DNA of 64,000 nucleotides from DASUPK01 sp963774305 (GTDB lineage: Bacteria > Actinomycetota > Thermoleophilia > Solirubrobacterales > 70-9), in the NCBI GenBank assembly GCA_963774305.1, contig CAVZEM010000004.1, forward strand, positions 1 through 64,000, read 5' to 3'. Made by a program: the position numbers and the translations under genes. This document shows, piece by piece, positions 30,380 through 39,234 of this stretch (positions are counted from its first letter, which is position 1; every line of letters starts with the position of its first letter). The notes below the pieces were generated by a model, which was given only the letters and a program-made list of their open reading frames with translations, did not search any database and was not told the DNA's origin.

Positions 30380-32712
30380 CCGACACCAGCAACGGCGATG
30401 CCATCGCCGCTGACGGTGCCGTTCGCGATCAGGATCGCCGCGGCCACACCCGTGTCGGAGAGCCCGTCGGCAAGCACAGCACGCCCCGGGCCGACTCGAT
30501 CACCCGCGAGCTGACCGCCGACCAGCGCGCGCTGCTCGGCGACCTCTTCGCCGTCGTCGAGGAGCACAAGTCCGACGCCGCGGAGCCCATCGACCGTGAG
30601 GAGATCGAGCGCGCCTTCGCCTTCGCCTGCGAGAGCCACGCGGGGCAGGAGCGCAAGTCCGGCGAGGACTTCATCACCCACCCGCTGGGCGTGGCGCGGA
30701 TCTGCGCCGGCCTTCGCCTCGACACCGCCACGCTCTGTGCGGCGCTGTTGCACGACACGGTGGAGGACACGAGTGCCAGCCTCGACGAGGTCCGAGACGA
30801 CTTCGGCGACGAGATCGCCCAGCTGGTCGACGGTGTCACCAAGCTCACCGAGATCACCTTCAAGAGCCGGGACGAGAGACAGGCCGAGAACTACCGCAAG
30901 ATGATGGTCGCGATGGCCACCGACGTCAGGGTGATCCTGATCAAGCTGGCCGACCGCCTCCACAACATGCGCACGATCGGCGCGCTGCCGAAGCAGAAGC
31001 AGCAGGAGAAGGCGCGCGAGACGCTCGAGATCTTCGCCCCCCTGGCGCACCGGCTCGGGATCCACGCGATCAAGTGGGAGCTGGAGGACCTCTCCTTCGC
31101 CACGCTGCATCCGCGCAAGTACGACGAGATCAAGGAGCTGGTCGCCCAGCAGCGCGCGGAGCGCGAGCGCTACGTCGAGGAGGCCGGCGCGTTCCTGGCC
31201 AAGGAGCTGTCGAAGGTCGGCATCGAAGCCGAGATCTCAGGCCGCGCCAAGCACTTCTATTCGATTTACACGAAGATGACCCGCAAGGGCCGGGAGTTCA
31301 ACGAGATCTTCGACCTGACCGCAATGCGCGTCCTGGTCGGCTCCGTGAAGGACTGCTACGGCGCCATCGGCATTGTCCACTCCCTTTGGAAGCCGCTGCC
31401 TGGCCGCTTCAAGGACTTCGTGGCGATGCCCAAGGCGAACGCCTACCAGGCGCTGCACACCACCGTGATCGGTCCCGAGGGCCGCCCGCTCGAGATCCAG
31501 ATCCGCACGCCGGAGATGCACGAGCTCGCCGAGTACGGGATCGCCGCGCACGTGATCTACAAGGAGGGTGCCTCCGGCAGGGATCCGGGCAAGGAGAAGA
31601 TGACCTGGCTGCGCCAGCTGATCGAGAACGAGCAAGACCAGGGGCCGAAGGCGTTCCTCGATGCACTCAAGGTCGACCTCTTCGAGGACGAGGTCTTCGT
31701 CTTCACACCGAAGGGCGAGGTGAAGAACCTCGCCGCGGGCTCGACGCCGCTCGACTTCGCCTACTCGATCCACACCGACGTCGGCCACCGATGCGTCGGC
31801 GCGAAGGTGAACGGCAAGATCGTCCCGCTCCATTACTCGCTGCGCAGCGGGGACATCGTCGAGGTCCTCACCGCCAAGCAGGGGCGTGGGCCCTCGCGGG
31901 ACTGGCTCAAGCTGGTGCGGACGAACCGCGCTCGCAACAAGATCCGGGCCTGGTTCTCACGGGAGGGCCGCGAGGACGCCGAGCACGCGGGCCGCGAGCA
32001 GCTCGCCCAGGCGTTCAAGAAGCGCGGCCTGCCCTATCCGAAGCTGGCCGGCTCGCCGTTGCTCGTCGACGTGATCCGGGAAATGGGCTTCCGAAAGGCG
32101 GACGACTTCTACATCGCCCTCGGCCAGTCGAAGGTCTCCACCAAGGTGGTCACCAACAAGGTGATGCAGCGGCTGAAGCGCGGGGAGCCCGTCGAGGAGG
32201 AGCCGGCGGAGGGCCTCATCAAGGGCACCGACGACGCGCGGCGACGGACCCGCGAGGCCACCAGCTTCGGGATCAAGGTGAAGGGCATCGACGACGTGGC
32301 CGTGCGGCTCGCCAAGTGCTGCCGCCCCGTGCCCGGTGACGACATCGTCGGCTACGTCTCGCTCGGCCGCGGCATCACCGTCCACCGCGAGGATTGCCGC
32401 AACGTCGCCGCGCTGAAGAAGGCCCCCGAACGCTTCATCGAGGTGGCGTGGGATGGCGACAACGAGTCCTCCTACCGCGTGGAGCTCCAGGTCGATGCCT
32501 GGGATCGAACCCGCCTCCTCGAGGACCTATCGCGCACATTCGCGGAGGCGGGCCTGAACATCCTGGAGGCGCGATGCACGACCAAGCACCCGATGGTGAA
32601 GAACCGGTTCGTGCTCGAGGTCGGTGACACCGAGCAGCTCAAGCAGTGCATCTCGCGGCTTCGCAACGTCGACTCGGTCTTCGATGCGTACCGGGTCACG
32701 CCGACCGGCTGA
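30238..32712 (+). CDS. relA: Bifunctional (p)ppGpp synthetase/hydrolase RelA/SpoT
   Basis: About 824 residues if ATG 30238 is used. HD hydrolase domain (SHAGQERKSGEDFITHPLGV, LLHDTVEDT), synthetase domain (GRAKHFYSIYTKM, FDLTAMRVLV, KANAYQALHTTV), TGS (DEVFVFTPKGEV), zinc-finger/helical region (RLAKCCRPVPGD) and C-terminal ACT domain. Both catalytic halves look intact, so it should make and degrade the stringent-response alarmone. The start is odd: between the recJ stop (30379) and the conserved ELTADQRALL region there is no in-frame ATG, GTG or TTG. Translation must therefore begin inside recJ, or at a rarer codon such as the CTG around 30511. Confidence 0.95.
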   Translation: MAVRSRRPRSAGFILGEDRSGAIPGLRVLSRQTPGGHPIPTSKSTDLTDTSNGDAIAADGAVRDQDRRGHTRVGEPVGKHSTPRADSITRELTADQRALLGDLFAVVEEHKSDAAEPIDREEIERAFAFACESHAGQERKSGEDFITHPLGVARICAGLRLDTATLCAALLHDTVEDTSASLDEVRDDFGDEIAQLVDGVTKLTEITFKSRDERQAENYRKMMVAMATDVRVILIKLADRLHNMRTIGALPKQKQQEKARETLEIFAPLAHRLGIHAIKWELEDLSFATLHPRKYDEIKELVAQQRAERERYVEEAGAFLAKELSKVGIEAEISGRAKHFYSIYTKMTRKGREFNEIFDLTAMRVLVGSVKDCYGAIGIVHSLWKPLPGRFKDFVAMPKANAYQALHTTVIGPEGRPLEIQIRTPEMHELAEYGIAAHVIYKEGASGRDPGKEKMTWLRQLIENEQDQGPKAFLDALKVDLFEDEVFVFTPKGEVKNLAAGSTPLDFAYSIHTDVGHRCVGAKVNGKIVPLHYSLRSGDIVEVLTAKQGRGPSRDWLKLVRTNRARNKIRAWFSREGREDAEHAGREQLAQAFKKRGLPYPKLAGSPLLVDVIREMGFRKADDFYIALGQSKVSTKVVTNKVMQRLKRGEPVEEEPAEGLIKGTDDARRRTREATSFGIKVKGIDDVAVRLAKCCRPVPGDDIVGYVSLGRGITVHREDCRNVAALKKAPERFIEVAWDGDNESSYRVELQVDAWDRTRLLEDLSRTFAEAGLNILEARCTTKHPMVKNRFVLEVGDTEQLKQCISRLRNVDSVFDAYRVTPTG

Positions 32713-32761
32713 CGGCGCCCCGCCTCTCCGCATCGGCAATCCGTCTCGCGTGTTGATTCGT

Positions 32762-33487
32762 ATGATGAAAACAGTGAGGGAGCGCGGGACATGGCGGGCC
32801 AGGATCAGGCTCGCAGCGTTTTTCGGGACGGCGCTGGTGGCGCTCGGTCTCATCGCGTCCGGTGCGTGGGCGGTCTTCCAGCCCGTCGGCGCGACCGACA
32901 ACGCCTACACGGGCGGCTCCGGTGGCCTGACGCCCACCTACGCGATGGATCAGGGCGACCGGCCGACGCTCTCGAACGGCGGCGCCGACACCCACAACGT
33001 CACCTCCCGCCAGAACGGCCCCGACGGACATTTCCTCTTCAGCACGCCGACGATCGGCGGGGGCCAGCAGGCCACCATCGACGGGACGCAGTACCTGACC
33101 GCCGGGACCTATTCCTTCTTCTGCTCGCTTCACCCGACCGAGATGCAGGCCACCCTGGTCGTCAGCTCCAACGGGACGCCGCAGCCCCGGCCCCAGTCGT
33201 CGATCAAGCTGAAGAGCGGGTCGAAGTTGGCCAAGGCGATCAAGAAGGGGATCCAGGTCGTGATGACCCCCACCACCAGGATCGACGGGGTCACTCTCAC
33301 GGCGAAGCTGGGGAAGTCGACGATCGGCAAGTCGACCGTCTCGCTCGCCGAAGGCTGGAATTCCCCCTCGGTGAAGCTCAGCAAGGCGGGGAAGCGGAAG
33401 CTCCGGGGCCGCGACACTGCCAAGGTGAGCGTGACGGCGGACATCCCGTTCGGCTCGCCCGTATCGGCGAAGGGCACGCTCAGATAG
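32762..33487 (+). CDS. Secreted cupredoxin (blue-copper-like) protein
   Basis: 241 residues. Signal peptide (LAAFFGTALVALGLIASGAW) then a plastocyanin-like domain with copper-ligand candidates His in GGADTHNVTS and the Cys-x2-His-x2-Met cluster SFFCSLHPTEMQATLVV. A second Lys/Thr-rich beta domain (about 140-241) has repeated KLGKSTIGKSTV and KLSKAGKRKLRGRD segments of the kind seen in actinobacterial surface proteins. Electron transfer or copper binding outside the membrane is inferred. TATGAT overlaps the first ATGs and sits seven bases before an in-frame GTG at 32774, an alternative leaderless start. Confidence 0.85.
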   Translation: MMKTVRERGTWRARIRLAAFFGTALVALGLIASGAWAVFQPVGATDNAYTGGSGGLTPTYAMDQGDRPTLSNGGADTHNVTSRQNGPDGHFLFSTPTIGGGQQATIDGTQYLTAGTYSFFCSLHPTEMQATLVVSSNGTPQPRPQSSIKLKSGSKLAKAIKKGIQVVMTPTTRIDGVTLTAKLGKSTIGKSTVSLAEGWNSPSVKLSKAGKRKLRGRDTAKVSVTADIPFGSPVSAKGTLR

Positions 33488-33914
33488 CGCGCGCCACCGC
33501 CTGCCGCACCCGCTCCGCCACCTTTCTCATCTCGTCCTCCGAGCCGTACTTCGTCCGGGGCCAGAAGAAGCCGCGCAGCCCATCCTTCGGCTTGCGGGGA
33601 ACCACATGCACGTGAAGGTGGGGAACGCTCTGGCTGACGACGTTGTTGAGGGCGACGAACGAGCCCGGCTTCCTCATCGCCTTGGGCACGGCGACCGAGA
33701 GCAGCTGTGCGTTCGAGAACAGGGGGCCGACGAGGTCCGCCGGCAGGTCCGACAGCCTCTCGTGGTGCTCGCGCGGCACCAGCAGCGAGTGCCCCCGGAA
33801 GAGGGGCCGGTTGTCGAGGAACGCAAGCGTGAGCTCGTCCTCGAACACCACATGTGCCGCTTGGTCCCCGGCGATGATCTGACAGAAGCGGCAATTAGGG
33901 TCCTGAGCGGCCAC
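33480..33914 (-). CDS. HIT-family nucleotide-binding hydrolase
   Basis: 144 residues from GTG 33914. Zinc/nucleotide-binding start NCRFCQIIAG, then FEDELTLAFLDNRPLFRGHS, and the histidine triad HLHVHVVPRKPKDG. Small HIT proteins hydrolyse nucleoside phosphoramidates or dinucleoside polyphosphates. The upstream frame extension to 33974 would overlap the divergent gene's start. Its stop overlaps the cupredoxin stop by eight bases (convergent). Confidence 0.92.
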   Translation of the reverse strand: MAAQDPNCRFCQIIAGDQAAHVVFEDELTLAFLDNRPLFRGHSLLVPREHHERLSDLPADLVGPLFSNAQLLSVAVPKAMRKPGSFVALNNVVSQSVPHLHVHVVPRKPKDGLRGFFWPRTKYGSEDEMRKVAERVRQAVARAI

Positions 33915-33955
33915 CGTCCGCGATACTGTCAGAGCGCGCAGGGGAGGAGAGAACG

Positions 33956-34414
33956 TTGACGAGATCCAAGACACTTCGCAGGGCGGTGCCGCTGCTGTCG
34001 CTGGCGCTGCTGCTCCTCCTCACGCAATGGACGGTCATCGCCGGGGCAGGAACTCCGATCAAGACCGGCAAGTACAGCGGCTCGACCACTCAGGCCGCCG
34101 TCACCGACGACTTCAAGAAGATTCAGTTCACGGTCAAGAAGGGGAAGGTCACGATCACGACCGAGCCCTCGGTGGTGCGGCAGAGCTGCATCTCGACCCC
34201 GGTCTTCACCCTCGACGGGACGTCGAGCAAGAAGCTCGCCAGGAACCGGACCTTCACCCTCACCCATACGTTCCTCGGCAACAAGATCGACAAGATCCAT
34301 GGAAAGTTCGTGAGCTCGAAGGAGATCCAGGGCTACGCGATCTACCACTTCAGCGCGCAGGACCTCTGCTCAGCGGGGAAGAGCAAGGTCAACTTCAGCG
34401 CGAAGCACAAGTAG
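33956..34414 (+). CDS. Small secreted protein of unknown function
   Basis: 152 residues. Signal peptide RAVPLLSLALLLLLTQWTVI with cleavage near AGAG. The mature region is Lys/Thr-rich with predicted beta strands (GKYSGSTTQAAVTDDFKKI, FTVKKGKVTITTEPSVV) and two Cys (QSCIST, DLCSAG). Similar small secreted proteins are common in the lineage. The start is TTG 33956, supported by GGGGAGGAGAG upstream. Confidence 0.7.
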   Translation: MTRSKTLRRAVPLLSLALLLLLTQWTVIAGAGTPIKTGKYSGSTTQAAVTDDFKKIQFTVKKGKVTITTEPSVVRQSCISTPVFTLDGTSSKKLARNRTFTLTHTFLGNKIDKIHGKFVSSKEIQGYAIYHFSAQDLCSAGKSKVNFSAKHK

Positions 34415-34444
34415 CGGCCACCAGGCCGCTCCACTTTGGAGCGG
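34413..34444 (+). terminator. Overlapping hairpins at convergent gene ends
   Basis: AGCGGCC-ACCA-GGCCGCT overlaps the stop codon. CCGCTCC-ACTTT-GGAGCGG (34426-34444) shares its arm, so only one hairpin can form at once. No U-tract is present. Confidence 0.35.
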
Positions 34445-34511
34445 AGCGCGAAGCGCGTAGCGACTTGGGTGGGGCGGCCGCTTGTGGCCGCGATCTGGTG
34501 GCGAAGCCGTC

Positions 34512-35522
34512 CTAGGCAACGATCGTCAAAGCCCCCGGGTCGACACCGAAGGTCAGCTCGGTGTGCTCTCCGATGTAGTCGCCGTCGACCTGCACCGGGA
34601 AGGGCCTGGGCTGGCCGTCCTCATCCATGGAGATGGAGCGGACCATTGCCTCGCCGACGTCGTCGAACTCGTCGATCTGGCGATGCTTTGTTGCATGCAA
34701 CCGCTGGCTCAGAACCCGGGTCGCGATCGGCAGCATGTCGCGTTGCTTGGCGCGCCGCAGGAGACCCATGGAGAGCGTGCCGTCGTCGAGGCCGATGTCC
34801 TCACAGATCCGGATCGGCACCCGCGCGAAGTAGGTGAAGGGGTCGGAATTCTGCGCGATCGCGGTGACCCCCTCGTACTTCTCGCCGCCGATCTCGAGCT
34901 CGAGCCGCACGGGATTGCGCAGGTAGTGCCGGTAGAAGCCGGAGATCGCGGCCCAGGTGTAGTACCACTGCCGCGCGCGCGCCTTGAGACGGGGATGCGC
35001 ATCGACCCGCTTCACGACGGTGGCGTCGAGGCCGACGCCGCAGGCGAACACGAAGTGCCTGCCGTTGCAGCGCCCGAGATCGATCTTGCGGGGCCTGAAG
35101 TCGTCGGCGAGCCCGATCAGGTGCTCGGTGGCGTCCACGACGTCGTTCGGGATGCCGAGGGTGCGCGCCACGACGTTGGTCGAGCCGCCGGGGAGCACTG
35201 AGACGGGGACGTCGGTCCCGGCCAGGCCGTTGGCGACCTCGTTGAGGGTCCCGTCGCCGCCGAACGCGACGACGATGTCGTACTCCCCGTGGCGTGCGTC
35301 CCGCCCGATCTCGATCGCGTGCTCGGCGGCCTCTGTATCGATGGCCTCGACGTCGTAGCGGGCCTGCAGCGCGTAGACCACCAGGTTCTTGAGCCGATCC
35401 GAGACCGTGGTCGCATACGGATTGACGATGATCAGCATCCGCTTGCGGTCGGCGTCCGGCTCGAGGGGCACCGCCTGGGCGGCGGGGGAGGGGTCTCTCC
35501 GGGCAGGGGCAATCGTGGGCAC
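34512..35522 (-). CDS. Diacylglycerol-kinase-family lipid kinase
   Basis: 336 residues. DAGK catalytic domain with IIVNPYATTVSD, the nucleotide-binding FGGDGTLNEVANGL and PGGSTNVVARTLGIP, then the YegS/LCB5-type second domain (CGVGLDATVVKRVD, DDGTLSMGLL, VQVDGDYIGEHTEL). Probably phosphorylates diacylglycerol or a related lipid. The start is GTG. Last gene of the minus-strand run beginning at corA, nine bases after the metallo-beta-lactamase-fold gene. Confidence 0.9.
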   Translation of the reverse strand: MPTIAPARRDPSPAAQAVPLEPDADRKRMLIIVNPYATTVSDRLKNLVVYALQARYDVEAIDTEAAEHAIEIGRDARHGEYDIVVAFGGDGTLNEVANGLAGTDVPVSVLPGGSTNVVARTLGIPNDVVDATEHLIGLADDFRPRKIDLGRCNGRHFVFACGVGLDATVVKRVDAHPRLKARARQWYYTWAAISGFYRHYLRNPVRLELEIGGEKYEGVTAIAQNSDPFTYFARVPIRICEDIGLDDGTLSMGLLRRAKQRDMLPIATRVLSQRLHATKHRQIDEFDDVGEAMVRSISMDEDGQPRPFPVQVDGDYIGEHTELTFGVDPGALTIVA

Positions 35523-35531
35523 GCCTACCTC

Positions 35532-36605
35532 CTAACCCCCCGCCAGGACCGGGTTACCACCCGGAATCAGGTCCCCGAGGTCGTCCATCGGCAGCTCAGA
35601 GGTGGCCTCGTAGCGCAGCACCTCTCCGTCGTCGACCTCTCGGACGTGGCCGGCGTTGACGAGGAGGTCAACGTGCCCGATCACCTCGGAGAGGGTGAGG
35701 AAGGCCTGGGTGACCGCGACGTCTCCCCAGATCGCCTGGGCGAGCTCGTGCCCCGTCCTGGGTTGCTCCGCGATCAGGCCGTAGAGCTTCTCCGCCCGCC
35801 GCTGGTGCATTGCGAACCGCTTGTCGATCAGGGCCACGTGGTCGGTGATCGGCTCGCCGTGACCCGAGAGGACGATCTCTGCCGGCAGCTCGCGCGTCCT
35901 CTTCAGAGACTCCAGATAGGTGACCAGGGCCTGGGTGCGCTCGGCCGAGCCGTCGAGCGGCCTCGAGATCAGGGGGTTCGAGGAGATGTGCTTGATCAGG
36001 TGATCCGCGGCGAGCAGGATCCGGCGGTCCGGGTCCCAGAAGACGGTGTCGGAGGGGCTGTGGCCGGGTCGGTGCTGGACCTCCAGCCGCCGGTCTCGCA
36101 GCTCGAGCACCTCGCCATCGTGCAGCGGCCGCGTCACCTTCGTCTTCGCGCCCCAGGCCCTGAAGCTGCCGGTCACCTGTCGCAGGGCGGTGACGACCTC
36201 CTCGGAGATCCCGTGGCGGCGCATCAGCGCCGCCGCCTCCTCGTCGTCGCGCTCGGCGTCGTCGCCGAAGTTCTCCACGAACGGCGCGAGCAGGTCGAGG
36301 GCGGCGACCTCGGCGCCGGAGCGCTTGGCGACGATCTCGACCAGGCCGAGGTGATCGATGTGCTGGTGGGTGATGATCACGCGATCGAGGTCCTCGATCC
36401 GGTGCCCGAGGGCGTCGAGCTGTCGCTCCAGCTCATCCAGCGCCTTGCCGGAGTTGGGGCCGGAGTCGACCAGCGTCAGAGGCTCGTCCTCCAGCAGGTA
36501 TGTGTTGACGCGGCCGACCTGGAACGGGGTCGGGATTCGCAGCACCCGGATGCCCGCGTCGGTGATCTGCCGCCAGACCTCGACCGGCGTCTCCTGTTCC
36601 GTCAC
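35532..36605 (-). CDS. Metallo-beta-lactamase-fold hydrolase with winged-helix tail
   Basis: 357 residues. Zn-binding THQHIDHLGLVE, HRPGHSPSDTVFW, LLAADHLI and LSGHGEPI provide the usual His/Asp ligands of glyoxalase-II/LACTB2-like enzymes. Residues beyond about 280 (AEKLYGLIAEQPRTGHELAQ, TLSEVIGHVDLLVNAG) form a winged-helix-like tail typical of this subgroup. Substrate unknown. Its start overlaps the phosphomannomutase stop (ATGA). Confidence 0.9.
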   Translation of the reverse strand: MTEQETPVEVWRQITDAGIRVLRIPTPFQVGRVNTYLLEDEPLTLVDSGPNSGKALDELERQLDALGHRIEDLDRVIITHQHIDHLGLVEIVAKRSGAEVAALDLLAPFVENFGDDAERDDEEAAALMRRHGISEEVVTALRQVTGSFRAWGAKTKVTRPLHDGEVLELRDRRLEVQHRPGHSPSDTVFWDPDRRILLAADHLIKHISSNPLISRPLDGSAERTQALVTYLESLKRTRELPAEIVLSGHGEPITDHVALIDKRFAMHQRRAEKLYGLIAEQPRTGHELAQAIWGDVAVTQAFLTLSEVIGHVDLLVNAGHVREVDDGEVLRYEATSELPMDDLGDLIPGGNPVLAGG

Positions 36606-37978
36606 GACCGGATGAGGCCCAGCACCTCGTCGCGCTTCTCCTCCATGTGCTGACGGGAGACGAGCGATTCGAGGTTGAGGCGGAGCAGTGGCTCGGTGTT
36701 CGACGGGCGCACGTTGAAATGCCAGTCGGGGTAGTCGACCGAGACGCCGTCGAGGTGCCCGATCTCGCCATCCGAGTAGCGCTCCTCGATCTCGCGCATC
36801 ATGCCCTCCTGGTCGGAGACCTCGGAGTTGATCTCGCCCGAGATGAAGTACTTGGAGCGGAACTCGGCCATCAGCTCGGAGAGCGGGCGCCCTTCCTTTG
36901 AGATGAGCTCCAACATGAGGAGGGCGGGAATGGTTCCGGAGTCGGCGCAGTAGAAGTCGCGGAAGTAGTAGTGGCCAGATACCTCGCCGCCGAAGGCGGC
37001 ACCGGTCTCGCGCATCCGGACCTTGAAGAAAGCGTGCCCGACCCGGCTCAGATCGGACTTGCCGCCGGCAGCCGCGACGGTGTCGGGAACCGCGCGGCTC
37101 GAGCGGGGGTCATAGAGGACGGTGGCACCCGGCTGCTTGGCCAGGGCCGCGCGAGCCAGCAGCGCGCAGACGAAGTCACCGTCGCAGAAGCTGCCCTCGC
37201 CGTCGATGAAGAAGCAGCGGTCGGCGTCACCGTCCCACGCGATCGCGAGGTCCACGCCGCCCTTCCTGACCTGCTCGACGAGCATGCGACGGTTCTCCTC
37301 GAGGAACGGATTCGGCCCAGCTTCGGGGAAGTCGCCGTTTGGCTCCCACCGGCTGGTGGTGACTTCGAGGTTGAGCCGCGCGAGCAGCGGCCCCACCATG
37401 GGCCCCGCCATCCCGTCGCTGCCATCGGCCAGGATCCGGAGTGGGCCGATCGCGTCGGGCTCGACAAGGGAGAGCATGTGCTCGTGGAAGCCCGGGTAGA
37501 CGTCGGTCTCCTCCACGGTTCCACCGCCGGGCGGACCGGGGAGGCCTGCCTCGATCTCGGCCCGGATGTCCTGGATGCCGGCGTCGCCTGAGAGAGCGAG
37601 AGCACCTTCGCGGAGCAGCTTCACGCCGGTGTAGGCCTTCGGGTTGTGGGAGGCGGTGACCATCGCGCCGCCGTCGAGCTCGCGAGAGCCGACGAGGTAG
37701 TAGGTCATCTCCGTGGCGACCTGTCCGGCGTCGATCACGGTGGCGCCCTCCTCGACCAGGCCCTGCCGGACGCCGGCGGCCATCTCCGGGCCGCTCAGCC
37801 GCATGTCGCGGCCCAGGCCGATTCGCAGCTCGGAGACGTCCTTGTCACGGAGCCGCGCCAGCACCCGGGCGAAGGCGCGTCCGATCAGGTGGGCCGTCTC
37901 GGCATCGAGCTCCTCTCCGTAGATGCCGCGGATGTCGTAGGCCTTGAAGATGCCGGCCGGGGGTGCGGTGATGGCCAT
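36602..37978 (-). CDS. Phosphomannomutase/phosphoglucomutase
   Basis: 458-residue alpha-D-phosphohexomutase. Start motif FKAYDIRGIYGEELD, phosphoserine loop MVTASHNPKAYTG, metal loop AWDGDADRCFF, sugar-binding GGEVSGHYYF and phosphate-binding RPSNTEPLLRLN are all present. Interconverts hexose 6- and 1-phosphates for cell-wall or glycolipid sugars. One base separates it from the HIT stop and four overlap the next gene. Confidence 0.95.
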   Translation of the reverse strand: MAITAPPAGIFKAYDIRGIYGEELDAETAHLIGRAFARVLARLRDKDVSELRIGLGRDMRLSGPEMAAGVRQGLVEEGATVIDAGQVATEMTYYLVGSRELDGGAMVTASHNPKAYTGVKLLREGALALSGDAGIQDIRAEIEAGLPGPPGGGTVEETDVYPGFHEHMLSLVEPDAIGPLRILADGSDGMAGPMVGPLLARLNLEVTTSRWEPNGDFPEAGPNPFLEENRRMLVEQVRKGGVDLAIAWDGDADRCFFIDGEGSFCDGDFVCALLARAALAKQPGATVLYDPRSSRAVPDTVAAAGGKSDLSRVGHAFFKVRMRETGAAFGGEVSGHYYFRDFYCADSGTIPALLMLELISKEGRPLSELMAEFRSKYFISGEINSEVSDQEGMMREIEERYSDGEIGHLDGVSVDYPDWHFNVRPSNTEPLLRLNLESLVSRQHMEEKRDEVLGLIRS

Positions 37979-37979
37979 G

Positions 37980-38471
37980 TCAGCCGAAGGCCTCGCGGAC
38001 GGTCGCGTAGCTGTCCTCGAGCGTCTGGTTCATCACACGGGTGTCGCCGAGCACGGGCATGAAGTTGGTGTCGCCGCCCCAGCGCGGGACGACGTGCAGG
38101 TGGATGTGGTGCTCGACTCCGGCCCCGGCGACCCGGCCCTGGTTGAAGCCGACGTTGTAGCCGTGCGGGGCGTACCCCGCCTCCAGCGCGTTCATCCCGC
38201 GCTGGGCGAGGGCCATCATCTCCGCGACCGTCTCGGCGTCGAGCTTCTGGATCGCATCGACGTGCTCGTAGGGCGCCACCATCAGGTGCCCGTTCGTATA
38301 GGGGAACTTGTTGAGGATCACGAAACAGCGCTCGCCGCGATGGACGATCAGGTTCGCCTCGTCGTCACCCTCCGCGGGCTTCACGCAGAAGATGCACTCG
38401 CTCTCGTTGTCCTTTGACGCGTCCTTCACGTACTCGAGGCGCCAGGGCGCCCAGATCCGTTGTGTGGCCAC
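37980..38471 (-). CDS. HIT-domain protein, AP4A phosphorylase-like
   Basis: 163 residues. The N-terminus (QRIWAPWRLEYV), CIFC zinc motif, FPYTNGHLMVAPYEHV and triad HHIHLHVVPRWGGDTNFMP match the actinobacterial HIT group related to diadenosine tetraphosphate phosphorylases. Third member of the corA-to-kinase run. Confidence 0.93.
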   Translation of the reverse strand: MATQRIWAPWRLEYVKDASKDNESECIFCVKPAEGDDEANLIVHRGERCFVILNKFPYTNGHLMVAPYEHVDAIQKLDAETVAEMMALAQRGMNALEAGYAPHGYNVGFNQGRVAGAGVEHHIHLHVVPRWGGDTNFMPVLGDTRVMNQTLEDSYATVREAFG

Positions 38472-38483
38472 TCCGGGATCGTA

Positions 38484-39227
38484 TTAGTGGGAATGCGGGC
38501 GACCGCCCACCGTCCGCCACGACTGCCAGGTGATGCGAAGGATGACGCCGGTGATGACGATCGCGATCACCGGGTCGGCGAGCGGCAGTCCGAGGGCGAC
38601 CAACCCTGCGCTCAGCAGTACGCCGAGGCTGACGAAGCCATCGGCCCGCGCATGGTGGCCATCGGCGATCAGGGCCGGGCTGTCGAGGCGTCGACCTGAC
38701 GCCAGCCGGATCTTGGCAGCCACCTCGTTGCCGGCGAATCCAACAGCACCCGCGACCGCGAGGGCGAGCAGGTGCCTGGGGGCGTGCGGGTTGACGATCT
38801 TCTCGACCGCGAGCACCCCTGCAACACAGGCGCTGACGAAGATCGCAAACACCACGGCGAGCCCGGCGTAGCGCTCGGCCCTTGCCGAGCGGAGCACAAA
38901 CGCCGTGCCGAGCGGGACGGCCGTCAGGGCGTCGCCGAAGTTATGGATCAGGTCGGCGAGCAGTGCAACGCTGCGGGTTGCAGCGTAGATGGCGGCCTGG
39001 ATCGCCGCGGTGGCTCCCAGCACGCCGAGTGAGAGCCCGACGGCGCGCAGGCCGGCTCGCGAGCGTTTGATCGAGCCGTCGACGAGCCCGTGGGAGTGAG
39101 TGTGGCGATGCTCGCTCGGGCCATTCGCCGGGCGTGATCGGCGCGGGTGGCGCAGATGCCGATGCGGCCCACGATGCGGGTGCATGTGGACGTGGACGCC
39201 GTGACGGTGCGCTACGGCCTCTGCCAT
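38484..39227 (-). CDS. Cation diffusion facilitator (CDF) transporter without C-terminal domain
   Basis: 247 residues with six transmembrane segments. Metal-site residues lie in helices 2 and 5 (LLADLIHNFGDALTAV and ADGHHARADGFVSLG). The N-terminus is very His-rich (HRHGVHVHMHPHRGPHRH and EHRHTHSHG), as expected for a Zn/Co/Ni loading segment, and the chain ends PHSH. The usual cytoplasmic C-terminal domain of about 80 residues is absent. It is seven bases after corA, so two cation transporters share a transcript. Confidence 0.9.
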   Translation of the reverse strand: MAEAVAHRHGVHVHMHPHRGPHRHLRHPRRSRPANGPSEHRHTHSHGLVDGSIKRSRAGLRAVGLSLGVLGATAAIQAAIYAATRSVALLADLIHNFGDALTAVPLGTAFVLRSARAERYAGLAVVFAIFVSACVAGVLAVEKIVNPHAPRHLLALAVAGAVGFAGNEVAAKIRLASGRRLDSPALIADGHHARADGFVSLGVLLSAGLVALGLPLADPVIAIVITGVILRITWQSWRTVGGRPHSH

Positions 39228-39234
39228 GTGCTTC

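Noticed and set aside
30399..30512. ATG 30399 as an alternative relA start
   Set aside because: It is in a different frame and meets a stop before the conserved HD region.
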